A DNA stretch of 63,911 bases from CAZMGV01 sp964621525 [NCBI: uncultured bacterium] (GTDB lineage Bacteria > JAGRBM01). The stretch is taken from assembly GCA_964621525.1 (NCBI GenBank), contig CAZUMS010000020.1, positions 1 to 63,911 on the forward strand, written 5' to 3'. The position numbers and the translations under genes are program-made. The notes beneath the pieces were generated by a model. The model saw nothing but the letters and a program-made list of their open reading frames with translations. It was not told the DNA's origin and did not search any database. Shown in pieces: positions 32,836 through 40,578 of the stretch; within the stretch, counting starts at the first letter, position 1, and each line of letters begins with the position of its first letter.

Positions 32836-33939
32836 TCAGTGGTTCTCCAGCCATCCGAAGATGGTGGGGAACACCTCCGTCATCACGCGGTCGCCGGTCA
32901 CGAGGTCGATGTGTCCGTAATCGACGGCGTAGCCGTTGGACGTGCCGAAGATCCGGAGCTCCTTGTCCTTGACGCCGATCTTGTCGAAAGTTTCCTTCAC
33001 CGAGCGGGGCGGCGCGAGGGCGTCCACCTTGCCCGTACCGATGAAACACGGGACGTTGATCTGCGGAAGCAGGTCGCCGTAGTTCAGCGACTTGTCGGCG
33101 GAGCGGAACTCGCCGCTCTCCACCCAGTCGGAGGTCTGCTCCGCCAGCGTCACGGGGAAATTCGATACCGCGTTGTAGGCGAACATGGAGAGGGCCCGGG
33201 GGTTGATGGCCTCGTTGTTCCATATGAGGGCGTCGAACCGGGTGTCGGTCCAGCCGATGGCGTTCGCCTGGCTCTGGGCGATCAGCTCGCCGTAGACTTT
33301 CGGGGTGACGAGCAGCATGCCCTTCACCTTCATGATCATGTCGATGGCCGAATTGCGCTCCTTGAAGCCCGCGCCGGCCGAGAGGACGATGAGGTTCTTG
33401 ATGCCGCCGCCGTCGGGATTCGTGCCGAGGTAGGCGTAGCCGAGCTGGCCGCCCAGGCTGTGTCCCACGTAGGTCACCTGCTCGCGCTGGGTCGTGAACT
33501 GGATGTAATTAATGATAGCCGGCAGGTCCATCTTGAGGAACGTGTCGAAATTGTAGTCGGGCTTCCTGTCGGTGAAAGCGGTCGAGCCGTCGCTCTCGCC
33601 CGAGCCGCGAAGTTCGGCGATCCAGACGTCGTAGCCCCGGTCGAACAGATAGGTGGCGAAAGAGCGGTCGCCCGCCAGCGACCAGGTGAACCGGTTGGAA
33701 GCGAAACCGTGAACAAGGAGCACCGGCTCCTTTTCCACCGAAAGCTGCTCGGGCTTGTAGCGGTGAAGGGCGAGCTTCCAGCCGTCTTTCGTCTCGGCGG
33801 TATGGAATTCGTTGGCCTTCGAGACGGCCTTGATCCAGAAGCAGCCCGAATTGGTGAAAAGCGCTGCAACGGCGAACAGGACCGGCAGAACCCGTCCCGT
33901 CCGGCAAAAACGCCCTTTCTGGTGCTGAGCTGGAATCAT
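32836..33939 (-). CDS. Lipoprotein alpha/beta hydrolase, first of three tandem paralogues
   Basis: A 367-residue protein with a lipobox (LFAVAALFTNSGC). The fold carries VLLVHGFASNRFTWS, AELRGSGES, the nucleophile in TYVGHSLGGQLGY, Asp in GTGKVDALAP and His in DYGHIDLVTGD. The frame is open from 34071 but the ATG at 33939 with GAGGGG ahead starts the signal sequence. It is the promoter-proximal gene of the hydrolase operon; the terminator at 34177 belongs to the upstream epimerase gene. Confidence 0.85.
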   Translation of the reverse strand: MIPAQHQKGRFCRTGRVLPVLFAVAALFTNSGCFWIKAVSKANEFHTAETKDGWKLALHRYKPEQLSVEKEPVLLVHGFASNRFTWSLAGDRSFATYLFDRGYDVWIAELRGSGESDGSTAFTDRKPDYNFDTFLKMDLPAIINYIQFTTQREQVTYVGHSLGGQLGYAYLGTNPDGGGIKNLIVLSAGAGFKERNSAIDMIMKVKGMLLVTPKVYGELIAQSQANAIGWTDTRFDALIWNNEAINPRALSMFAYNAVSNFPVTLAEQTSDWVESGEFRSADKSLNYGDLLPQINVPCFIGTGKVDALAPPRSVKETFDKIGVKDKELRIFGTSNGYAVDYGHIDLVTGDRVMTEVFPTIFGWLENH

Positions 33940-34176
33940 TCCCCTCACAGAAACCTTTGTCGTGCGGCCCCGTCCGCTTTCGCGGACCTCCCCGGCGGCT
34001 GCATCAGCCGGCCTTCCGACCGGCGGGCGCAGACTACCCGCCGCCGTCCATCCGGGCAACGCGGGAATCACCGTTTTTTAAGGCCGTAACAACCGGAAAA
34101 CTTAGCATCCGGAGCGGACCGGACGGGTAAAGGTTTGTAACAGACGTGCCGATATTGAACGGCCCGGATCGAAAGC

Positions 34177-34205
34177 GAAAAGGCCCCGGAATCCGGGGCC
34201 TTTTC
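34177..34205 (-). terminator. Terminator after the NAD-dependent epimerase gene
   Basis: Perfect arms GAAAAGGCCCCGGA / TCCGGGGCCTTTTC around a single base lie 28 bases past the leftward epimerase stop at 34233, with A and T tracts on the two sides. It separates the epimerase from the hydrolase operon. Confidence 0.8.
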
Positions 34206-34232
34206 AGTTCTGAATAGTGGTCCGGGGCGCCG

Positions 34233-35156
34233 TCAGTCCCTGATGTTCCATTTCTGGCGGAAGAAGTCGGCCGTGCGCTTCACGCCTTCTTCGAAGGAAA
34301 CCGTCGTCTTCCAGCCCAGTTCCTTCTGGGCCTTGGCCGGGGAGACTTCCTTGCCGCCGTAGTCGCCGGGGCGCTCGGGGGTGTGGACGATCTCGATCTT
34401 GCGGCCCGACGCCTTGATAACAGCCTCGGCCACCTGCTTCACGGTGATCTTCTCGGGACCCTCGAGGTTGTATACCTGGCCCGCCGCCTCGTCCTTCATG
34501 CCGAGCACATGGGCCTTCGCCATGTCGGTGACATAAAGGAAATTGCGGAACTGCTCGCCCTTGCCCGAAACCGTGAGTGCCTCGTTGTTGAACGCCTTCT
34601 TGAGGAAGATCGGGATCAGCAGTTCCTCGCGCATGCGGGGGCCGTAAGGGATTCCGTACCGGAAGATGGTCGTCTGCACGTTAAAGAGCTGCTGGTAGTT
34701 GTGGCAAAGCATCTCGGCCGCCATCTTCGTCGAGGTGTAGATGTGGCCCGCTTCGGCGAGGTAGAACGGCGAATCCTCGGCGATGGGCTGCGGGGCCTTG
34801 GAGCCCGCGTAAACCCAGACCGTGCTGGCGAGATACACACGCTTCGCCTGGTTGATCCGGGCGGCTTCGAGGATGTTCACCGTGCCCTGGACGTTCAGCG
34901 CCGTCGTGTAGACCGGATACTTGAACGCGTAGTTCACGTTCGACACGGCGGCGAGGTGGAACACATGCTCGCAACCCTTGGTGGCGGAGATCATCGAGGA
35001 GAGATCGAGGAGATCCACGTCCTCGAAACCGACGTCGCTCCGGTGGGGGCGGACCCGGTGGTCGATCACGACCACGTCGTGTCCGGCGTCTTTCAGCGCA
35101 TCCACCACATGAGAACCGATAAAGCCGCTGCCGCCGGTCACTGCACACTTCGCCAT
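34233..35156 (-). CDS. NAD-dependent sugar epimerase/dehydratase (extended SDR)
   Basis: A 307-residue protein: TGGSGFIGSHVVDAL binds NAD, the catalytic triad includes YTSTK, and RYGIPYGPRMR, the NFLYVTDMAKAH segment and NLEGPEKITVKQ resemble UDP-glucose 4-epimerase-like enzymes. The exact nucleotide sugar is unresolved. It stands alone, flanked by a terminator on its 3' side. Divergent neighbour is absent; dcd is on the same strand upstream. Confidence 0.88.
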   Translation of the reverse strand: MAKCAVTGGSGFIGSHVVDALKDAGHDVVVIDHRVRPHRSDVGFEDVDLLDLSSMISATKGCEHVFHLAAVSNVNYAFKYPVYTTALNVQGTVNILEAARINQAKRVYLASTVWVYAGSKAPQPIAEDSPFYLAEAGHIYTSTKMAAEMLCHNYQQLFNVQTTIFRYGIPYGPRMREELLIPIFLKKAFNNEALTVSGKGEQFRNFLYVTDMAKAHVLGMKDEAAGQVYNLEGPEKITVKQVAEAVIKASGRKIEIVHTPERPGDYGGKEVSPAKAQKELGWKTTVSFEEGVKRTADFFRQKWNIRD

Positions 35157-35287
35157 GAACGTAAAACCTCGCTTTTCAGGCGGCCCGGAGTCCTCCGGGC
35201 GCGCGCGGCCTGTAGCGGGGTGCGGCCCAGCGAGTCAAGGAAGACCGGACGGTGGAAACTGACTGGAGAGTTAGTGAAATCGGGGGG

Positions 35288-35851
35288 TTAGCCGCGCCGG
35301 CGGCCCTTCACGCTCCGCTGGTTCGAGAAGGTCGGCTTCTGCCGCCCGCCGGGAGGCGCCGAAAGCTTCTCGAACACGAGCTGGCAGACTGGGTCGCCCT
35401 CGCGGATCAGGATCTCGAACGGGCCGTGATTCATGATTTCCAGCGTGATCTGCCCGTGCGTGTCGGCGTGGATCGTCGGCGCGGTCATGTGAATCGCGAG
35501 CCCGAGGCGGGCGAGGGAGCTTCGCCCCTCGACCCGCGCCGCAAGGCGGGATTCGGAGGGGATTTCGAGCCGCTCACGGGTAAGCGCGAGGCAGAACATG
35601 CCGGGCCGGAGGCACCAGCGGCCCTTCGTGTCGGATTTGAGCGCCGTAAGGCCGGCCCGCGCAAGATCGGCGTAGCGATACGACGCGAGCTCGACCTTGC
35701 GCCCGCGCACCGACGGCTTCCAGACATGAACGCCGCCGCCGAAGGTGAGGTCCACCGAACTCGTCTGGTAGGCGGACCGGGGCGGTCGCGGCTCGAGCCG
35801 GATCCGGCCCTCCTCGATCGCCCGGCGGATCTCCTGGTCGGAAAGGATCAT
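35288..35851 (-). CDS. dcd: dCTP deaminase
   Basis: A 187-residue enzyme of the dCTP deaminase/dUTPase superfamily. MILSDQEIRRAIEEGRIRLEP, VRGRKVELASYR, EGRSSLARLGLAIHMTAPTIHADTHGQITLEIMNHGP and a C-terminal QLVFEKLS are recognisable; the Glu in ITLEI is the catalytic glutamate. It makes dUTP for thymidylate synthesis. The sequence TAPTIHADTHGQ replaces the E. coli-type TAHRIDPGWSG, so bifunctional or other branches are possible. Confidence 0.9.
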   Translation of the reverse strand: MILSDQEIRRAIEEGRIRLEPRPPRSAYQTSSVDLTFGGGVHVWKPSVRGRKVELASYRYADLARAGLTALKSDTKGRWCLRPGMFCLALTRERLEIPSESRLAARVEGRSSLARLGLAIHMTAPTIHADTHGQITLEIMNHGPFEILIREGDPVCQLVFEKLSAPPGGRQKPTFSNQRSVKGRRRG

Positions 35852-35885
35852 GGATGGGAGGAGTATAGTCGCCCGGAGCCGGTTT

Positions 35886-37178
35886 TCATCCGGCCTTGCC
35901 CGCCGCCAGCTCCCGCGTCCGGAGCCGCACGGGATTGCGGAGCCGGTCGAATTCGCGGGCGATACGGTCTTTCACGGCGCTGCTTCTCGTCTTCTGGTAC
36001 TCGGTCGCGAGGTCACGGAGCCGCTCGCGGTCGGCGGCGGCGCCGGGCGACGAGGCCACCGAAGCGATCCAGTTCCGGTGAGTCTTCCAGAGCATCCGCC
36101 AGGGATCGAGCTTCTGGACATCCAGATGCCGCTCCGGCTCCAGCGCCCTCGCCCAGTGCTCGCCCTCCGTGCCCGCCACGAGAAAATCCTTCAGGGTCGG
36201 GTATTCGAGGAAAAGCCGCTGGAGGCCCACCGAGGATTCGAGCTGGTCGCCCCGTTCACGGGCGAGGAGCGCAAGGCCGAGCTGCGAGAGGAGCCGGTTC
36301 TCCAGCGCCTGATAGCAGCGTCCGGCCTCGTCATGAAACCCGGCAAGATGCGCCGCCACGGCCCGGAGATCCACGGCCAGCAGCGCGCTCCGGGGGTCGA
36401 GCTGCGCGACTTCGTCCGCGAACCGGTGCGCCTCCTCGAAGCGCCCGAGCCGGAGCAGCACCTCCGCCGAGAGTTCGAGGGCACGGCCGTAGGCTCTCGC
36501 ATCGGCATCCTGCACGAAATCGAAAGCGAGCGGGAACGGCTTGTCCTTGAGGAACGGGCTTTCCGCCTGCCGCTTTTCGAGCTGCTCGCGGCCCGCCTCG
36601 GTCACATGGAACAGGAGCCTGGCCGCCTCGGCGTCGCGCCCCCGGGCAATCTCGATCTCCGCGGGAACCAGCCGGGCATCGAGCAGGAAACAGTCCGTGG
36701 CAAGCGCCTCTCGGGCGAGCTCTTCGGCTTCGTCGTACCGGCGCGCGGCAGCAAGCTGCCGGGCCTCCGCCACCAGGGCCGCCGCTTCCCGCCGGCGATG
36801 GACGCCGTCAGCCGGCTTGCCCAGATCCTCCGCCTCGGTTTCCCCGCCGGTGGAGTCGATCTCTTCCAGGCGGCCGGAAAGATAGTCGAGCGTTTCCCGG
36901 ATCTCCTGCATCCGTTCCGGAGAGGGATCCTCCCGGAGCAGGTCATCGCGCAGGTTGCCGGCGATTTTCACCAGACCGGCGAGTTCGTCCGGAACCGGAG
37001 CCGGAAGCTTTTCCGCCAGCAAGGATGCGGCCTTCAGTACCGCCCGCGTGCGGTCCAGAAGTTCTCCCCCCGGCGGAAGGGAATCCCCTCTCTGGCGGCG
37101 GGGCTTCGCCGGGTGCGAAGCAGGCCTCCCCCTGGGGGGAAGCCTGCCGGTTTTCCTGCCTGAACGGGGTTTCTTCAC
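35886..37178 (-). CDS. TPR-like hypothetical protein
   Basis: A 430-residue soluble protein. Helical repeats such as LVAEARQLAAARRYDEAEELAREALATD, then ALELSAEVLLRLGRFEEAHRFADEVAQLDPRS and LRAVAAHLAGFHDEAGRCYQALENRL look like tetratricopeptide repeats. The first 45 residues are Arg/Pro-rich and are encoded partly by a palindromic insert (37104-37147). Function unknown; TPR proteins are usually scaffolds. Its start overlaps the stop of the carboxyltransferase gene by 4 bases. Confidence 0.75.
   Translation of the reverse strand: MKKPRSGRKTGRLPPRGRPASHPAKPRRQRGDSLPPGGELLDRTRAVLKAASLLAEKLPAPVPDELAGLVKIAGNLRDDLLREDPSPERMQEIRETLDYLSGRLEEIDSTGGETEAEDLGKPADGVHRRREAAALVAEARQLAAARRYDEAEELAREALATDCFLLDARLVPAEIEIARGRDAEAARLLFHVTEAGREQLEKRQAESPFLKDKPFPLAFDFVQDADARAYGRALELSAEVLLRLGRFEEAHRFADEVAQLDPRSALLAVDLRAVAAHLAGFHDEAGRCYQALENRLLSQLGLALLARERGDQLESSVGLQRLFLEYPTLKDFLVAGTEGEHWARALEPERHLDVQKLDPWRMLWKTHRNWIASVASSPGAAADRERLRDLATEYQKTRSSAVKDRIAREFDRLRNPVRLRTRELAAGKAG
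37104..37147. repeat. Palindromic element inside the 5' end of the TPR-like gene
   Basis: CTTCGC (37104-37109) pairs with GCGAAG (37115-37120), immediately followed by a 13-bp stem with one mismatch in which GCAGGC (37120-37125) pairs with GCCTGC (37142-37147). The DNA is in frame and encodes the Arg/Pro/Gly-rich N-terminus. It resembles short palindromic repeats that insert in coding regions; whether copies occur elsewhere in the genome cannot be seen here. Confidence 0.4.
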
Positions 37179-38812
37179 ACGGGCATTATACCGTGCTTGC
37201 GGTACGGTCTTTCAATCTCCTTGCGCCAGACAATTTCGATGGCGCGGCAGAGCACGGGCCGGGTCTCGCGGGGGTCGATCAGGTCGTCGACGAAGCCCCA
37301 GTCGGCCACCTTGTGGATGTCGATGGCGGGCCGGATCATGTCGGCGATCATCTTCGCCACCTGGGGGGCCATCTCCTGGCCTTCCTTGGTGAACCGGCGG
37401 CCGAAGATGCCGACCATGCCTTCGGCGCCCATGATCGAGATCTCGGCCCCCGGCCAGGCGACGAGCAGGTCCGGCTCGTAGGCCCGCCCGCACATGGCGT
37501 AGTAGCCCGCGCCGTAGCTCTTCCGGCAGACGACCGAGAGCTTGGGCACCGTGGCGGACGCCATGGCATGGATGAACTTCGCGCCGTGGCGGATGATGCC
37601 GGCGTGCTCGGCCTTCGTGCCCACCATGAATCCCGGCACGTCGTGCAGGAACAGGAGCGGGACGTTGAAGGCATCGCAGATCTGGATGAAATGAGCCGCC
37701 TTGTCGGAGGCGTTGTTGTCGATGATGCCGCCCATGTACTTGGAGTTGTTCGCCACGATACCGACGGGATAGCCGTTCAGCCGCGAGAGGCAGGTGATGA
37801 TGTTCCGGGCGAACTTCGGCTTCACGTCGAAGACATCCCCGTGGTCCACTACCGCCCGGATGACGGCGTACATGTCGAACGGCTTGCGGGATTCGTCCGG
37901 AACGACGTCGAGGAGCGATTCCTCCTTCCGGTCGATGGGATCGGTGCAGGCGATGACCGGCGGCTTCTCGTTGCACGAGAGCGGCATGAACGAGAGATAC
38001 TTCTTGATCGTCTCGATACAGGCCCTGTCGTCGGCCACCTCGATGTCGCCGACGCCGGACACCTCGCAGTGGATCTTGGAGCCGCCCAGGGACTGTTCGT
38101 CCACGTTCTCGCCCATGGCCGCCTTGACCAGCGGCGGTCCGGCGAGCGCCATGGAGCCGATGTCCTTCACCATGGGAACGAAATCGGCGAGACCGGGGAT
38201 ATAGGCCGTTCCGGCGGCGCCGGGGCCGACCATGGCGGCCACCTGCGGCACGACGCCGCTCATCACGATCTGTTCGCGGAAGAGATAGCCCGAATCGGCG
38301 AACAGCGAGAGCGCGTCCCCGGCCGATTCGCCGAGCCCGCCCCCGCCCATGAGTCCTCCGCCGCCGCCCTTCTTGCCGTCAGCGCCGCCAGCGGCCTGCG
38401 AAAGGTCGATACGGCCGCCCGCCGAGTCGATGAGCCACACGATCGGGATCCGTTCGCGGAGCGCGAACTCGCGCACGCGGGTGCATTTTTTCTCGCCGAT
38501 GAAGCCGATGGAGCCGCCCTTCACGGTGAAGTCGTACGAGACGGCGGCGACGGGCCGCCCGTTCACCTTGCCCCAGCCCGTGACAACGGCGTCGGCCGGA
38601 ACGCGCTTGGCGTCGGACGATCCACCCGGCATGGGCGTGCCGCTCAGGCCGATCTCGAAAAACGTGTCCTTGTCGAACAGAAGGTCGATCCGTTCGCGGG
38701 CTGTGAGCTTGCCCCGCTCGTGCTGCTTCTGGACCTTGTCGGCCCCGCCCATCTCCTTCACTTTCGCCCGCAGGGTCTCGAGCTTCTTCAACCGGTCGCG
38801 CATGGATGGCAT
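37175..38812 (-). CDS. Acyl-CoA carboxylase, carboxyltransferase (beta) subunit
   Basis: A 545-residue carboxyltransferase like propionyl-, methylcrotonyl- or geranyl-CoA carboxylase beta chains. HERGKLTARERIDLLFD begins the domain; IDSAGGRIDLSQ and the paired VVPQVAAMVGPGAAGTAYIPG and VPGFMVGTKAEHAGIIRHGAK segments form the two oxyanion-hole regions. A Gly-rich stretch (GGGGGLMGGGG) in the first half is unusual. ATG 38812 is used; ATG 38803 is possible. The biotin carboxylase/carrier subunit is not in the window. A TetR-like palindrome lies about 100 bases upstream. Confidence 0.9.
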   Translation of the reverse strand: MPSMRDRLKKLETLRAKVKEMGGADKVQKQHERGKLTARERIDLLFDKDTFFEIGLSGTPMPGGSSDAKRVPADAVVTGWGKVNGRPVAAVSYDFTVKGGSIGFIGEKKCTRVREFALRERIPIVWLIDSAGGRIDLSQAAGGADGKKGGGGGLMGGGGLGESAGDALSLFADSGYLFREQIVMSGVVPQVAAMVGPGAAGTAYIPGLADFVPMVKDIGSMALAGPPLVKAAMGENVDEQSLGGSKIHCEVSGVGDIEVADDRACIETIKKYLSFMPLSCNEKPPVIACTDPIDRKEESLLDVVPDESRKPFDMYAVIRAVVDHGDVFDVKPKFARNIITCLSRLNGYPVGIVANNSKYMGGIIDNNASDKAAHFIQICDAFNVPLLFLHDVPGFMVGTKAEHAGIIRHGAKFIHAMASATVPKLSVVCRKSYGAGYYAMCGRAYEPDLLVAWPGAEISIMGAEGMVGIFGRRFTKEGQEMAPQVAKMIADMIRPAIDIHKVADWGFVDDLIDPRETRPVLCRAIEIVWRKEIERPYRKHGIMPV

Positions 38813-38910
38813 GTGTCTTTCGAACCTCCGTGTTCCGGCCCCCGCAAAAGGCGGAGGGTCCGGACCTGATCGCCGGCCCCCGGCAAGGGGGTATTCCGGC
38901 CCCGCAAGAA

Positions 38911-38928
38911 TGAATGAGGATTCATTCA
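38911..38928. promoter_or_regulatory. TetR-type palindrome upstream of the carboxyltransferase gene
   Basis: Arms TGAATGA and TCATTCA are perfect reverse complements around GGAT. The site lies between the leftward carboxyltransferase gene (start 38812) and the rightward membrane-protein gene (start 39027), so one regulator could control both. The TGAATGA-N-TCATTCA form is typical of TetR-family operators of acyl-CoA genes. Confidence 0.55.
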
Positions 38929-39026
38929 GTGGCAAGACGGGTCCGGACATCCCGATTCAGGGGCGGCCATGGAAAAGGCAGCCGTTTCCGGTCTAAAAAA
39001 GAGCCCCGGTAACGGAGGTAACCCCC

Positions 39027-39563
39027 ATGCCCGTCTGGTGGCACGTGCTCACGCTCATCTCGTCCGGCCTGTGGCTGGGTTCCCTGATCTTCTTCAGCTT
39101 CCTGGTGGCCCCCACGGTGTTCCACTCGCTCGATCTCGAGAACGCCGCGAAGTTCATGCGGGTGATGTTCCCCCGCTACTATGTCTTCCAGGTGATCCTG
39201 ACGATGACGCTCACGGCGCTCGTCGCGGTCGCCGCCCAGGAAAGCCCCTCGGGGGCCACTCTTGAGCGGATATTCCACCTCGGGAAGTACGCCGTGATCC
39301 CGGTCGTCGTGGGATTCCTGTGCGCCATGACCGGCCGCCGGGTGCTGACTCCGAACGTGAACGAGGCGCGGGACGCCCGAGCCGCCGCGAAACCGGACAG
39401 CCCGGAGTTCGCCGAGGCGCAGAAGCGGTTCGACCGGTGGCACCGGATCAGCGTGCAGGTGAACCTCGCCGCCATGCTCGCGGCAATCTCGTTCCTCGTC
39501 CTCTACTCGATGGCGGCTTCCGGCGGCCGCACGGTGCCGCCGCTCATCGCCCCGGCAGGCTGA
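39027..39563 (+). CDS. DUF4149 (TMEM205-like) membrane protein
   Basis: A 178-residue integral membrane protein with about four hydrophobic helices: WWHVLTLISSGLWLGSLIFFSFLVAPTVF (1-31), YYVFQVILTMTLTALVAVAA, YAVIPVVVGFLCAM and VQVNLAAMLAAISFLVLYSM. The W.G..F.....AP.VF pattern of the first helix is that of DUF4149 proteins. Function unknown. Divergent from the carboxyltransferase gene and possibly controlled by the same palindrome. Confidence 0.85.
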   Translation: MPVWWHVLTLISSGLWLGSLIFFSFLVAPTVFHSLDLENAAKFMRVMFPRYYVFQVILTMTLTALVAVAAQESPSGATLERIFHLGKYAVIPVVVGFLCAMTGRRVLTPNVNEARDARAAAKPDSPEFAEAQKRFDRWHRISVQVNLAAMLAAISFLVLYSMAASGGRTVPPLIAPAG

Positions 39564-39572
39564 CGGCCCCGC

Positions 39573-40514
39573 CTAGCGGTGTCGGCCCACTTTTACGAGG
39601 CCCATCTCGATCTGCGACGTGTAGGCCGCCGCGACGAGCGAGTGGAACTTGGCGTCGTCCGTGTCGGCCCGCGAGGTGAGCACGATGGGAGCCTTCGCGC
39701 CGAGCACGATGCCGGCGATCTGCCCGCCCGAGATATAGGCAAACGCCTTGGCGAGCATGTTTCCCGCCTCGATGTCCGGCACCAGCAGGATGTCCGCCCG
39801 CCCAGCGACCTCGTTCGAGATCCCCTTGATCCGCGCGGCCCGCTCGCTCACGGCGTTGTCCAGGGCGAACGGCCCGTCCACCACGCCGTACTTGAACTGC
39901 CCCCTCACGCTCATGAGGGCGAGCAGCGCCGCATCCTGCGTTGCCGGCATGTCGGGGTCCACAAGCTCCACCGCCGCAAGGGCGGCGACCTTCGGCCGCT
40001 CGATGCCGAACTCCCGTGCGAGCGCAATGGCATTCCGGGCGATCACGGCCTTTTTCTCGAAGTTCGGGGCGATGTTCACCGCCGCGTCGGTGACAAACAG
40101 CAGCCGCCCGAGATGAACAGCCTCCAGGATGAAGCAGTGGGAGAGGAGCTGCGAATCCCGCAGGCCCCACTCGCGGTTCAGCACCGCCCGGAGAAAATCG
40201 TCCGTATGGATCTGGCCCTTCATGAGGACCTGGTTCGTCCCGCCCGAAACGCTCCGGACGGCGGCCTCGGCCGCCTTCACGGGGTCGGGCACGTGCTGGA
40301 TCTCGAAGGCCGAGGGGTCTTCGCCAGCCGCCCGGATGCCGGATTCGGCCCGTTCACGGTCGGCGTAGAGTACGCCCCTCGCCACCGATTCCTTCGCCGC
40401 GCGCCCCAGCGAGCGGATCGTATCCTCATCGTGGCCCGCGGCCACGGCAACCCGTACGGGCGGCGTGCGCCGCATGAGCCGGGTCATCTGCTCGAAACGG
40501 GTGATGGGATCCAT
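39573..40514 (-). CDS. Phosphate acetyl/butyryltransferase family protein
   Basis: A 313-residue enzyme of the PTA/PTB family that moves acyl groups between CoA and phosphate. Characteristic parts: VSGGTNQVLMKGQIHTDDFLRAVLNRE, LSHCFILE, FVTDAAVNIAPNFEKKAVIARNAI, and near the C-terminus VPDIEAGNMLAKAFAYISGGQIAGIVLGAKAPIVLTSRADT. This matches phosphate butyryltransferases more than Pta. No butyrate or acetate kinase is adjacent, so the physiological partner is unclear. Convergent with the DUF4149 gene (9 bases). Confidence 0.9.
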   Translation of the reverse strand: MDPITRFEQMTRLMRRTPPVRVAVAAGHDEDTIRSLGRAAKESVARGVLYADRERAESGIRAAGEDPSAFEIQHVPDPVKAAEAAVRSVSGGTNQVLMKGQIHTDDFLRAVLNREWGLRDSQLLSHCFILEAVHLGRLLFVTDAAVNIAPNFEKKAVIARNAIALAREFGIERPKVAALAAVELVDPDMPATQDAALLALMSVRGQFKYGVVDGPFALDNAVSERAARIKGISNEVAGRADILLVPDIEAGNMLAKAFAYISGGQIAGIVLGAKAPIVLTSRADTDDAKFHSLVAAAYTSQIEMGLVKVGRHR

Positions 40515-40578
40515 GACGGAAGGAGTCTAGCGGGTCCGGCCGGCCGGGGATATGACGGGGGTTAGCGTCCCGCTTCCC

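Noticed and set aside
37139-37175. Possible Rho-independent terminator inside the TPR gene start
   Set aside because: The hairpin at 37120-37147 has no following T-tract in either direction and is located within an open frame, so it is treated as a repeat.
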